Origin: Pseudomonas mediterranea CFBP 5447
GTDB taxonomy: Bacteria > Pseudomonadota > Gammaproteobacteria > Pseudomonadales > Pseudomonadaceae
Reading direction: 5' to 3'
Assembly (NCBI RefSeq): GCF_000774145.1
Contig: NZ_KN322985.1
Location: 85,910-149,909 of the forward strand
DNA: 64,000 nt
Shown here piece by piece: positions 8,661 to 17,427 of the stretch. Each line of letters begins with the position of its first letter. Positions within the stretch are counted from its first letter, which is position 1. A model generated the notes under the pieces. The model did not search any database. It worked only from the letters and a program-made list of their open reading frames with translations, and was not told the DNA's origin. Position numbers and translations under genes: made by a program.

Positions 8661-9869
8661 TCAGTCCTGGCTGACCGCGCCGATCTTGTGGATCGACAAG
8701 TCAGCGCCGTAATACTCTTCCTCCTGGGTCAGGCGCAGCCCCAGCAGCGCCTTGATCACGCCGTAGACCGCGAACCCGCCGGCCAGGGCGATAACGATAC
8801 CCAGTGCAGTACCGATCAGCTGGCTGACCAGGCTGACGCCACCCAGACCACCCAGGAAGTCCTGGCCGAAAATGCCACAGGCAATGCCACCCCAGACGCC
8901 GCACAACCCATGCAAAGGCCAGACACCAAGCACATCGTCGATTTTCCACTTGCCTTGGGCTGCGGTGAAGCACCAGACAAACAAGGCACCCGCAATGGCC
9001 CCCGTCGCCAGCGCGCCCACCGGGTGCATCAGGTCGGAACCGGCACAGACCGCCACCAGCCCGGCCAGCGGACCGTTGTGCAGGAAGCCGGGGTCGTTGC
9101 GCCCAACGATCAATGCCGCCACCGTACCGCCGACCATGGCCATCAACGAATTGACCGCCACCAATCCGCTCACTCCTGGCAGGGTCTGGGCGCTCATCAC
9201 GTTGAAGCCGAACCAGCCGACGATCAGGATCCACGAACCCAAGGCCAGGAATGGAATGCTCGACGGCGCGAACGCCACCAGGCGTCCCTCCCGGTAACGG
9301 CCGTTACGAGGACCGAGCAGCAGCACGGCCGCCAGCGCCAGCCAGCCGCCCATGGCATGCACCACCACGGAGCCGGCAAAGTCATGGAAACCGGCACCGA
9401 AGCGGGCCTGCAACCAGGCTTGCAGGCCGAAATTGCCATTCCAGACCACACCCTCGAAGAAGGGATACACGAAGGCCACGATCAATACCGTGGCGCACAG
9501 CTGCGGCGCGAAACGTGCACGTTCGGCAATGCCGCCGGAGATGATTGCCGGAATGGCGGCGGCGAAGGTCAGCAGGAAAAAGAACTTCACCAGGCTGTAG
9601 CCGTGATCGGTGCTCAACACGGCGGCCGGTTGCAAGAACGTCACGCCGTAGGAAATCCAATAGCCTATGAAGAAATACGCCAGGGTCGAGACGGCAAAAT
9701 CGCTGAGGATTTTCGACAGTGCGTTGACCTGGTTTTTTAGCCGGACGGTTCCAACCTCCAGGAACGCAAAGCCGGCATGCATGGCCAGGACCATGACCGC
9801 ACCGAGCAGGATGAACAGAGTGTTGGAGCTGTGGACCAGACTGTCCACGGCGCTTTGCATATTTTCCAT
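8661..9869 (-). CDS. amtB: Ammonium transporter AmtB
   Basis: 402 residues with about eleven membrane helices. Ammonia-channel landmarks are present: the Asp in HDFAGSVVVHAMGG, whose His is the first of the twin pore histidines, and the second His in WPLHGLCGVWGG. It conducts NH3/NH4+ across the inner membrane under nitrogen limitation. No cleavable signal peptide is obvious. Unlike many bacterial amtB genes it has no glnK next to it. The 350-bp upstream region holds two copies of a dyad that resembles NtrC sites. Confidence 0.95.
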   Translation of the reverse strand: MENMQSAVDSLVHSSNTLFILLGAVMVLAMHAGFAFLEVGTVRLKNQVNALSKILSDFAVSTLAYFFIGYWISYGVTFLQPAAVLSTDHGYSLVKFFFLLTFAAAIPAIISGGIAERARFAPQLCATVLIVAFVYPFFEGVVWNGNFGLQAWLQARFGAGFHDFAGSVVVHAMGGWLALAAVLLLGPRNGRYREGRLVAFAPSSIPFLALGSWILIVGWFGFNVMSAQTLPGVSGLVAVNSLMAMVGGTVAALIVGRNDPGFLHNGPLAGLVAVCAGSDLMHPVGALATGAIAGALFVWCFTAAQGKWKIDDVLGVWPLHGLCGVWGGIACGIFGQDFLGGLGGVSLVSQLIGTALGIVIALAGGFAVYGVIKALLGLRLTQEEEYYGADLSIHKIGAVSQD

Positions 9870-9900
9870 GGTGTTGGCAGACCTGAAAAAGTTGAAAGAA

Positions 9901-9986
9901 GCACCAAAGCGGTTCGCTCGACTTGCCAGCGCACCAAGTTGAAACAGCTCGCCTGCCGGTCAGAGGCTGACGAACCGCTTTGGTGC
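9901..9986. promoter_or_regulatory. Paired NtrC-like sites in a 16-bp inverted repeat upstream of amtB
   Basis: GCACCAAAGCGGTTCG (9901-9916) and its exact reverse complement CGAACCGCTTTGGTGC (9971-9986) flank 54 bases. Each copy has the form GCACC-N5-GGTTC, one mismatch from the GCACC-N5-GGTGC NtrC consensus. A third half-site, GCACCAA, lies at 9931-9937. They sit 32-117 bases before the amtB start codon, suitable for nitrogen-regulated enhancer binding. I did not find a convincing -24/-12 sigma-54 promoter, so this is a proposal. Confidence 0.55.
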
Positions 9987-10218
9987 GTTGAAAAATGGCG
10001 AGGCGATGTTCCGTTGCGAGGTGCTTCGCGGGTTTTGATTATTTGGGTTAAGGTTTTGCGGGCTGCGCCCGGCTTCAGCGCAGCGGCGCGGGCAACGCAC
10101 CAGTACATGGCAGAACCTTGGGCCAAAACCGAGCAAAAGTTGTACCAGCCACTTTCACTGAACCTTCCGGCAAGGCTCACACTCGAACGCTTCAGACGTC
10201 ACTTACGGAGATTCACCC

Positions 10219-10533
10219 ATGGCCAGAACCCAGGCAAAGACTGCTCAAGAAATCCTGATGGAAGACTTTCAGACGCTGGTCAGCGACACCGAACGGCTGC
10301 TGGACCACACCGCGACGCTGGCGGGCGACCAGGCCGATGAGCTGCGCAGCCAGATCCACGAAACGCTGCTGCGCGCCCGCGACACCCTCAAACTGACCGA
10401 AGACTCCATGCGCGAACGTGGTCAGGCTGCGGTCATTGCCACCGAGGAATACGTACAGGCCAATCCCTGGCAGTCCGTCGGCATCGCTGCCGGCGTGGGC
10501 TTTCTGATCGGCCTGCTGGCGACACGGCGCTGA
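10219..10533 (+). CDS. DUF883 (ElaB/YqjD-type) ribosome/membrane-associated protein
   Basis: 104 residues. A charged, helical N-terminal region (EILMEDFQTLVSDTERLLDH) is followed by a C-terminal Gly-rich membrane anchor, WQSVGIAAGVGFLIGLLATRR, the signature of the YqjD/ElaB/YgaM group. In E. coli these tail-anchored proteins associate with ribosomes in stationary phase. An ACGGAG site precedes the ATG. Starts a three-gene unit with the next two genes (one-base gap, then ATGA overlap). Confidence 0.92.
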   Translation: MARTQAKTAQEILMEDFQTLVSDTERLLDHTATLAGDQADELRSQIHETLLRARDTLKLTEDSMRERGQAAVIATEEYVQANPWQSVGIAAGVGFLIGLLATRR

Positions 10534-10534
10534 T

Positions 10535-10924
10535 ATGGATATCAACGACTCCGGCGCGTCCGAATCGGGCACGACTTCTTCAGCACGCCGCCTGGGCGCG
10601 GCGTTCCTCGGGCTGCTGCACAGCCACGTCGAACTGTTCGGCATGGAACTGCAGGAGCAGAAAGCCCGGACGGTCAGCCTGCTGCTGTTCGCCGGCCTGG
10701 CCCTGGTGTTTGCCTTGCTGCTCCTGGTAGGCCTCTCGACCCTGGTGCTGATCCTGGTATGGGACACGTATCGCCTCGCGGGCATCATCGGCCTGTGCCT
10801 GTTCTATCTGTTGGCGGCATTGTTCTGTGGCCTTCGACTCCGGGCCGCGATCTACGATGAATCGACCCCCTTCCATGCCACACTCGAAGAACTGACCAAC
10901 GACCGGGAGCGTCTGTTGCCATGA
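10535..10924 (+). CDS. YqjE-family (phage-holin-like) membrane protein
   Basis: 129 residues with two adjacent membrane helices, SLLLFAGLALVFALLLLVGL and GIIGLCLFYLLAALFCGLRL, flanked by polar ends. This matches the holin superfamily III / YqjE family that accompanies DUF883 proteins in proteobacteria. It begins one base after the preceding stop and its own stop overlaps the next start (ATGA), so the three are surely translated from one message. It is a cellular protein family; there is no phage context here. Confidence 0.9.
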   Translation: MDINDSGASESGTTSSARRLGAAFLGLLHSHVELFGMELQEQKARTVSLLLFAGLALVFALLLLVGLSTLVLILVWDTYRLAGIIGLCLFYLLAALFCGLRLRAAIYDESTPFHATLEELTNDRERLLP

Positions 10925-11256
10925 GCCTGCCCGACATTCCTCAAGCCCGCACCCGGCAGGAAATGCGCAAGGCGCTGGTGCGCCTGCGCATGGAAATGCA
11001 TCGCCAGGAAATCCGTCAGGAAACGCGCCAGCTGCTGCAACCCCTGCAACGGGTGCGTGGCCTTGGCCAGAGCTGGCATGAAGGCTTCGGCATCAAGCAT
11101 GCGCCACTCTGGGGCATGGCAGCCGTGTCCTTGCTCGGTTTCATCGGTGGCAAGCGCACCCGCAGCGGCCGCAGCAGCGGGCTGGTTCGGCTGATCCGGC
11201 TGGCAACGACGCTGGTGCCGCTGATCAAACTGGCCCGCAACGTACGCAAGCCCTGA
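10921..11256 (+). CDS. YqjK-position protein of the DUF883 cluster
   Basis: 111 residues, strongly basic. A long Arg/Gln/Glu-rich helix (EMRKALVRLRMEMHRQEIRQ) precedes a short hydrophobic patch, PLWGMAAVSLLGFIGG, and a basic C-terminus. It occupies the place of yqjK in the E. coli yqjD-yqjE-yqjK unit, although sequence similarity alone would not identify it. Start overlaps the previous stop by four bases. Likely a small membrane-associated stress protein; activity unknown. Confidence 0.8.
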   Translation: MSLPDIPQARTRQEMRKALVRLRMEMHRQEIRQETRQLLQPLQRVRGLGQSWHEGFGIKHAPLWGMAAVSLLGFIGGKRTRSGRSSGLVRLIRLATTLVPLIKLARNVRKP

Positions 11257-11322
11257 TGGGCTTGCGGGACGCTTCATGAACCGGGAAGCTAGGGCGCATC
11301 TATCTCAACGGAGCAACCGGCC

Positions 11323-12651
11323 TTGGATTGGCATACCCTGCTGACTCGCGAACGCCTCGGAAAACCCGTGCACAGCCCGGAAGAGCTGGGCCGCAGCCCT
11401 TTTCACAAGGACCATGACCGCATTATCTTTTCCGGCGCCTTCCGCCGCCTCGGACGCAAGACGCAGGTACACCCGGTTTCCAGCAACGATCACATCCACA
11501 CGCGCCTGACCCATTCGCTGGAGGTCAGTTGCGTCGGTCGTTCCCTGGGCATGCGCGTAGGGGAAACCATCCGTAGCGCCCTGCCCGACTGGTGCGAACC
11601 GAGCGATCTGGGGATGGTGGTGCAATCGGCCTGCCTGGCCCACGATATCGGCAATCCACCCTTCGGTCATTCCGGTGAGGACGCTATCCGCTATTGGTTC
11701 CAACAGGCGGCGGGGCGCGGCTGGCTCGACGCCATGAGCGAGGCCGAGCGCAGCGACTTTCTCAATTTCGAAGGCAATGCCCAGGGGTTCCGGGTCCTCA
11801 CTCAGCTTGAATACCATCAGTTCGATGGAGGCACCCGACTGACCTATGCCACCCTTGGCACCTACCTGAAATACCCGTGGACCGCCCGCCATGCCGACTC
11901 CCTGGGCTACAAGAAGCACAAGTTCGGCTGTTACCAGAGCGAGTTGCCATTGCTGGAACAGATTGCCCACAAGCTCGGCCTGCCACAACTTGAAGATCAG
12001 CGCTGGGCACGGCATCCGCTGGTGTACCTGATGGAGGCTGCCGATGACATTTGCTACGCGCTGATCGACCTGGAAGATGGCGTGGAAATGGAGCTGCTGG
12101 ACTACTCCCAGGTGGAGTCGTTGCTCCTGGACCTGGTGGGCGATGATATTCCGGACACCTACCGCCAGCTCGGACCACTGGATTCCCGCCGACGCAAACT
12201 GGCGATCCTGCGGGGCAAGGCCATCGAACACCTGACCAACGCCGCCGCCCGGGCGTTCGTCGAGCAACAGGAAGCGTTACTGGCTGGCACGCTGGCAGGT
12301 GACCTGGTGGAGCATATGCATGGTCCGGCCAAGCGTTGCGTGTTGAATGCCAAGGACATGGCGCGCAAGAAAATATTCCAGGACAAGCGCAAGACCTTGA
12401 ATGAAATCGGTGCATACACCACGCTCGAAATCCTGCTCAATGGCTTCTGCGGTGCAGCCCTGGAACAACATGGAGGCCGCTCACCCTCGTTCAAGAATCG
12501 GCGCATTCTCGACCTGTTGGGGAACAATGCACCCGACCCCAATGGTCCGTTGCATGCTGCGTTCCTGCGGATGATCGATTTCATCGCCGGGATGACCGAC
12601 AGCTACGCCAGCGAAATGGCACAGGAGATGACCGGCCGTATTCGCCAGTGA
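11323..12651 (+). CDS. dgt: Deoxyguanosinetriphosphate triphosphohydrolase-like protein
   Basis: 442 residues, the type-2 dGTPase-like length. Such HD-domain enzymes cleave dNTPs to deoxynucleoside and triphosphate. The metal site is visible as [11 protein letters not shown], then [17 protein letters not shown] (the HD doublet), and later [20 protein letters not shown] start at 11323 follows ACGGAG with suitable spacing and is supported by the conserved [13 protein letters not shown] opening. Substrate preference (dGTP or other dNTP) cannot be told. Confidence 0.93.
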   Translation: MDWHTLLTRERLGKPVHSPEELGRSPFHKDHDRIIFSGAFRRLGRKTQVHPVSSNDHIHTRLTHSLEVSCVGRSLGMRVGETIRSALPDWCEPSDLGMVVQSACLAHDIGNPPFGHSGEDAIRYWFQQAAGRGWLDAMSEAERSDFLNFEGNAQGFRVLTQLEYHQFDGGTRLTYATLGTYLKYPWTARHADSLGYKKHKFGCYQSELPLLEQIAHKLGLPQLEDQRWARHPLVYLMEAADDICYALIDLEDGVEMELLDYSQVESLLLDLVGDDIPDTYRQLGPLDSRRRKLAILRGKAIEHLTNAAARAFVEQQEALLAGTLAGDLVEHMHGPAKRCVLNAKDMARKKIFQDKRKTLNEIGAYTTLEILLNGFCGAALEQHGGRSPSFKNRRILDLLGNNAPDPNGPLHAAFLRMIDFIAGMTDSYASEMAQEMTGRIRQ

Positions 12652-13027
12652 CATTTCCCTTTGTGAGGCGAGCCTGTTCGCGATGGCGTCCGATCCGTTT
12701 GCCCTGGTGGCGACGGACGCCTCGCTTCGGAAGCCGGCTCACTCCCACAATGGATCTGCAACGTAAGTTGCACAGTATTGACAACATACTTTCAACCTGC
12801 CCGTAAGAGCAGGCGCTCTAATACAACGTCCTAACGGGTGGTCCGCTCATAAAACGCGCCCGTCTCATGCCCATTACCTACTAAAAACCTAATTACCTCG
12901 TAGTACCCCACTTCTTTTTTTGTAGGAAACTTCTGAAATTGAATATGTACACCCGTCTCCTCGTACGACCACGGCTGTAACTGGGCTAAGGTGCGCGCTT
13001 TATTTAAGCTCGCAAGGGACTTTATTC
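12652..13027. other. 376-bp gap before the BvgA-like regulator
   Basis: Holds a degenerate REP-like pair at 12661-12750 and then AT-richer DNA (about 12770-13020) that should contain the promoter of the downstream two-component operon. No open frame here looks like a gene and no promoter is strong enough to call. Confidence 0.5.
12661..12750. repeat. Degenerate REP doublet
   Basis: The left arm GTGAGGCGAGCCTGTTCGCG and the right arm CCGGCTCACTCCCACAATG are decayed relatives of the GTGGGAGCGAGCCTGCTCGC element found elsewhere in the window, placed as a head-to-head pair about 45 bases apart. Confidence 0.6.
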
Positions 13028-13654
13028 ATGAACTCCGTTTTCATTGTCGACGATCATCCGGTCATTCGCCTCGCCGTTCGCATGCTCTTGGAACACGAAG
13101 GTTATAAAGTCGTAGGAGAAACCGACAATGGCGTCGATGCGATGCAAATGGTGCGCGAATGCATGCCGGATCTGGTCATCCTGGACATCAGCATTCCCAA
13201 GCTGGACGGGCTGGAAATCCTCTCGCGCTTCAACGCCATGACGACCCCGCTGAAAACGCTGGTGCTCACGGCACAGTCACCGACGCTGTTCGGCATTCGG
13301 TGCATGCAGTCCGGAGCCTCCGGTTACGTTTGTAAACAGGAAGACCTCAGCGAACTTGTCAGCGCAATCAAGGCCGTATTATCCGGCTACAACTATTTCC
13401 CCAGTCAGGCACTGAATCCGATGCGCCCTGATGATCCGCGCAGTATAGAGTTGGATCTCTTCAAGAACGTCAATGATCGGGAATTGATGGTATTGCAACT
13501 TTTCGCCCAGGGCCGCACCAACAAGGAAATAGCCAAAGGTATGTTTCTAAGTAATAAAACCGTCAGCACCTATAAGAAACGGTTGATGCAGAAACTCAAG
13601 GTCAAGTCTCTGGTAGAACTGATTGAAATGGCGAAACGAAACGCATTGGTGTGA
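13028..13654 (+). CDS. BvgA/EvgA-like LuxR-family response regulator
   Basis: 208 residues. Receiver domain with the acidic pair VDDH (8-9) and phospho-acceptor Asp53 in ILDIS; conserved Lys in YVCKQED. A C-terminal LuxR-type helix-turn-helix (about 140-200) reads FAQGRTNKEIAKGMFLSNKTV. It is immediately upstream of a BvgS-like kinase, and the kinase frame opens with a GTG that overlaps this stop, so the pair is coupled. Expected to be phosphorylated by the Hpt domain of that kinase and to control unknown promoters. Confidence 0.93.
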   Translation: MNSVFIVDDHPVIRLAVRMLLEHEGYKVVGETDNGVDAMQMVRECMPDLVILDISIPKLDGLEILSRFNAMTTPLKTLVLTAQSPTLFGIRCMQSGASGYVCKQEDLSELVSAIKAVLSGYNYFPSQALNPMRPDDPRSIELDLFKNVNDRELMVLQLFAQGRTNKEIAKGMFLSNKTVSTYKKRLMQKLKVKSLVELIEMAKRNALV

Positions 13655-16600
13655 GAATAAACAGGATGTTCAGATGCATGAAAGGATGCCTCCTGCTCTT
13701 GATGGCAGGATTATATGCAGGATTACTCGCCGCGGCACCTGGTGCGCCCGAGCACTACAGGCTTCTGGGGCGCTCGACTACGGCTCATCCCGAGGCCAGC
13801 CTGGATGAGGGCCAGCGTGACTGGTTGCGGGGACGCAAGGCGTTGGTCCTGGGAACGTCCGCACCGGATTACCCACCTTTCGATCTCTCTACCAGCGGAC
13901 GCGACTACGAAGGCATGACCGCCGATTACGCCGGGCTCATCGCCGCGGCAACCGGCCTGCCGATGACAGTCCTGCGATTCGAATCCCGTGAGGCGGCCAT
14001 TGCCGCGCTCAAGCATGGGCAGATCGACCTGCTGGGTAGCGCGAACGGTTTCGAGGCCCGCGACCCCGACCTTGTCCTGTCGGCCCCTTATGCCGTAGAC
14101 CAGCCCGTTCTCGTCACCCGAACCAATGAAAACCGCCCCCTGGACGAGGATCTCGAGGGATTGCGGCTGAGCATGGTCTATCACTACCTGCCAATGCAGG
14201 ACATCGAAAAACTCTACCCGAAGGCGCGCATCACCACCTACCCGTCCTATCAGAACGCGATAAACGCCGTTGCCTTCGGCCAGGCCGATGTATTTCTCGG
14301 CGATACCATCTCCACTCACTACATGATCAGCAAGGGTTACCTGAGCAACATCCGCATGGCCAGCTTCGGCAAACATGAGTCCTACGGATTCGGTTTTGCG
14401 CTACGACGTCACGATACCCGACTGCTGGAGATCATCAATGCGACGCTCAACCAGCTCCCGATCGCCGAACAAGCCGCGATTTCCAAACGCTGGAGTGCAG
14501 GTGCCGACCTTTATCTCACGGAACACAGGATACAACTGACCGATCGTGAGCGACGCTGGCTGAGCGGGCATCCGGTGGTTCGGGTAGCCGTGAACGAAAC
14601 GTTCGCCCCGTTCACTTTTTTTGACTCGGACGGCGATTTCCGCGGGATCAGCGCCGATCTGCTGGAACTGATCCGGCTGCGCACCGGCCTGCGCCTGGAA
14701 ATTCAGCACAAGCGCAACGACAGCGACGCGATCAGCGCGCTCCTGAACGGTCAAGCCGATCTGATTGCGGCACTCGTACCCAGCAGCGAACGGCAGCAAC
14801 AGGTGAGATTCAGCCGCCCCTACCTCGACAGCTCGTTCGTCCTGCTGACCCGAAAGCAATCCGACACACCCGCCACACTCGACCAGTTCGGGGCCAGGAC
14901 CCTGGCGATCGCCAAGGGCAACCCGCTCATCGAGTGGTTGCACAAGCAGTATCCGGACATCAGGATCGTCGAAAGCAACGACCCCTCGCACGCCATTGAA
15001 CTGCTCGTCCAAGGCCAGGCCGACGGCAGCGTGAATGCCCTGGTCATGGCCAATTACTTTCTCTCGTCGCATTCGTTCCGGGACACACTGCAGATCAGCA
15101 GCACCGTCGGCACCCAGCAGGCCCTGTTTTCCCTGGCCACAGCCAAAGGCTCGCCCGAGTTGAACACCATTCTCGACAAAGCCTTGACCAGCATCGACCC
15201 CGAGGAACTGGGCGTGATCAACAACCGTTGGCGAGGCTACGTCTCGGCATCGGAACACACCTGGCGCACCTATAATCGCCTGTTCTTCCAGGTCGTTGCG
15301 GGCGTCGGCCTGCTATTGCTGATCTCATTGGCCTGGAACGCCTACATGCAGCGGCAGATCCGCCAACGGCAAAGGGCCGAGCTGGCGTTGAACGACCAGC
15401 TCGAATTCATGCGCTCATTGGTCAACGGCACCCCTCACCCCATCTACGTAAGGGATCGCAACGGTGTGCTGCAAAGCTGCAACGACAGCTACCTGGAAGT
15501 GTTCGATGTAAACCGCGAAGACGTCATCGGCAAGCACGTGATGCCCGGATCGATGAGCAATGCCTTCGAAGCGCAGGAATACCAGGCGGACTATCAACGG
15601 GTCATGGCCGAAGGCACTGCGTTGATCGTGGACCGGCCGCTGCACATCGGGGACAGGAAACTGACGATCTATCACTGGATCCTGCCTTACCGGAACTCCG
15701 CCGCGCAGGTACAAGGCATCATCGGTGGCTGGATCGACATCAGTGAACGACGCCAGCTCTTCGATGAGCTGCGCGCCGCCAAGGAGCGGGCCGATGACGC
15801 GAACCGGGCCAAGAGCACTTTCCTGGCAACCATGAGCCATGAGATCCGCACCCCCATGAACGCGGTGATCGGAATGCTTGAATTGGCATTGATGCACGCC
15901 GACAAGGGCCACGTGGATCGCTCGACAATCGCAGTGGCCTACGAATCGGCCTCCGGCATGCTGGAGTTGATAGGCGACATCCTGGACATCGCCCGCATCG
16001 AATCGGGCCACCTGAGCCTGGCACCCGAGCGGGTCAATCTCAGGGCGATGCTGCAATCGGTCATACGGGTATTCGAAGGCGTGGCGCGCCAGAAGAATCT
16101 CGCGCTGTCCTTGCAGTTCGAACCGGCTGACGACAATCCGGATGTGCTGGTCGATCCTCTGCGGTTCAAACAGGTGCTTTCGAACCTGATCAGCAATGCG
16201 CTCAAATTCACCGAACAGGGTTGGGTAAAGGTCGAGGTCAGGCTGACCCGATCCGCCCGGGACGATACCCTGCACATGCAACTGCTGGTCAGCGACAGCG
16301 GCATCGGTATCAGCCCCACCGACCTGCAACGTCTGTTCGAGCCCTTTGCCCAGGCCGACAATGCCGGCCGGATGGCTCGAAAGGGGGCCGGGCTGGGGCT
16401 GGTGATCAGTCGCAACCTGTGCCGGATGATGGGCGGCAGCCTGGAATTGCACAGCCAGCCGGGCAGCGGCACCCAGGTCCGGGTCTGTCTGAAACTGACC
16501 GCCCTGCCCCCGGTAACGGCTGCCACACCTCCTGAACCGACGATAGAAACCGCCACGGCCGCCCTGAACGTTCTGGTGGTGGACGATCATTCGGCCAATC

Positions 16601-17286
16601 GCTTGCTCATGTCGCAACAACTGGAATACCTCGGCCATCGCTACCAAGTCGCCCGCGAGGGTGCCGAAGGGCTCAAGACCTGGCTTGAAGGGGACTTCGA
16701 CCTGGTCATTGCCGATTGCAACATGCCCGTCATGAGCGGTTACGAACTGGCCGGGGCGATTCGCAAACACGAGTCCGGACGCCGATTGACACCCTGCACC
16801 ATTCTTGGATTCACCGCCAATGCGCAGCCCGAGGAAAAACGGCGCTGCCAGGCAGCGGGCATGGACGACTGCCTGTTCAAACCGATCAGCCTGAGCGCCC
16901 TAAGCCAATGGATGAAGGCCATCAAGCCCATCAGTTGCTCGAACGTCTTCAATGTACAGAACCTGCACGCGCTGACCGGCGGCAATCCCCTGTACACCCA
17001 GCGCCTGTTGGAGGAATTGCTCAACAGCAACAGATCGGATCGCCAGGCACTGCTTGATATAGCCCGCAGCGGGAACCAGCAGGCACTCACCGAAGCAGCG
17101 CACAAGATAAAAGGTGCCGCCCGAATCGTGCAGTCGCCGTTGCTGATCCAGCGATGCGAGGCGCTGGAGCAGGCTTGCCATGAAACACAGGCTCGCGACC
17201 GGATTACCGAATGCACCAGCGCCCTCGAACACGCCATGGCCGAGTTGGAGCGGGTCCTGGAAACAGAGATCGCCAAGGCAAAATAA
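13651..17286 (+). CDS. BvgS/EvgS-like hybrid sensor histidine kinase
   Basis: 1211 residues with the full unorthodox phosphorelay layout: N-terminal signal/anchor, two periplasmic solute-binding (SBP_bac_3) domains (about 60-290 and 305-530), a membrane helix (about 545-567), a PAS domain (about 585-700), HisKA with His730 in MSHEIRTPMN, HATPase (N-box NLISNALKFTE, G-box GAGLGLVIS), a receiver with Asp1022 and a C-terminal Hpt domain with His1151 in AAHKIKGAA. The tandem Venus-flytrap sensors suggest detection of a small solute. The exact start is uncertain: GTG 13651 overlaps the upstream stop, while ATG 13666 and ATG 13678 also fit. Confidence 0.95.
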   Translation: MRINRMFRCMKGCLLLLMAGLYAGLLAAAPGAPEHYRLLGRSTTAHPEASLDEGQRDWLRGRKALVLGTSAPDYPPFDLSTSGRDYEGMTADYAGLIAAATGLPMTVLRFESREAAIAALKHGQIDLLGSANGFEARDPDLVLSAPYAVDQPVLVTRTNENRPLDEDLEGLRLSMVYHYLPMQDIEKLYPKARITTYPSYQNAINAVAFGQADVFLGDTISTHYMISKGYLSNIRMASFGKHESYGFGFALRRHDTRLLEIINATLNQLPIAEQAAISKRWSAGADLYLTEHRIQLTDRERRWLSGHPVVRVAVNETFAPFTFFDSDGDFRGISADLLELIRLRTGLRLEIQHKRNDSDAISALLNGQADLIAALVPSSERQQQVRFSRPYLDSSFVLLTRKQSDTPATLDQFGARTLAIAKGNPLIEWLHKQYPDIRIVESNDPSHAIELLVQGQADGSVNALVMANYFLSSHSFRDTLQISSTVGTQQALFSLATAKGSPELNTILDKALTSIDPEELGVINNRWRGYVSASEHTWRTYNRLFFQVVAGVGLLLLISLAWNAYMQRQIRQRQRAELALNDQLEFMRSLVNGTPHPIYVRDRNGVLQSCNDSYLEVFDVNREDVIGKHVMPGSMSNAFEAQEYQADYQRVMAEGTALIVDRPLHIGDRKLTIYHWILPYRNSAAQVQGIIGGWIDISERRQLFDELRAAKERADDANRAKSTFLATMSHEIRTPMNAVIGMLELALMHADKGHVDRSTIAVAYESASGMLELIGDILDIARIESGHLSLAPERVNLRAMLQSVIRVFEGVARQKNLALSLQFEPADDNPDVLVDPLRFKQVLSNLISNALKFTEQGWVKVEVRLTRSARDDTLHMQLLVSDSGIGISPTDLQRLFEPFAQADNAGRMARKGAGLGLVISRNLCRMMGGSLELHSQPGSGTQVRVCLKLTALPPVTAATPPEPTIETATAALNVLVVDDHSANRLLMSQQLEYLGHRYQVAREGAEGLKTWLEGDFDLVIADCNMPVMSGYELAGAIRKHESGRRLTPCTILGFTANAQPEEKRRCQAAGMDDCLFKPISLSALSQWMKAIKPISCSNVFNVQNLHALTGGNPLYTQRLLEELLNSNRSDRQALLDIARSGNQQALTEAAHKIKGAARIVQSPLLIQRCEALEQACHETQARDRITECTSALEHAMAELERVLETEIAKAK

Positions 17287-17328
17287 ACTGGTGTTTACTA
17301 TGCTGTTGGCTCAGCAGCGCGCACCAGG

Positions 17329-17407
17329 GGCGTTCTCAATGGTGTTCCCCTCCGCGCCTTGCGGCCCGCTTCAATACACAACGCGGTGCAAAACCATTGA
17401 GAACGCC
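17329..17407 (+). repeat. Long-range inverted repeat in the leader of the HD-GYP gene
   Basis: GGCGTTCTCAATGGT at 17329-17343 pairs perfectly with ACCATTGAGAACGCC at 17393-17407 around a 49-base loop. The second arm ends 20 bases before the start codon and only six before the ribosome site. It could be an mRNA structure controlling translation, a protein-binding dyad, or the terminator of the kinase gene. Confidence 0.6.
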
Positions 17408-17427
17408 TGACTCCTGGAGTGACTGCA

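Noticed and set aside
9870..10218. Sigma-54 -24/-12 promoter for amtB
   Set aside because: I searched both strands for GG-N10-GC with TGGCAC/TTGC context; the best candidates had wrong spacing or GT in place of GC.
10535..10924. Prophage holin
   Set aside because: The YqjE-type gene belongs to a chromosomal DUF883 stress cluster; there is no phage context.
15415..16770. 451-codon open frame opposite the BvgS-like kinase
   Set aside because: Antisense to the conserved PAS/HisKA/HATPase coding region and without recognisable motifs.
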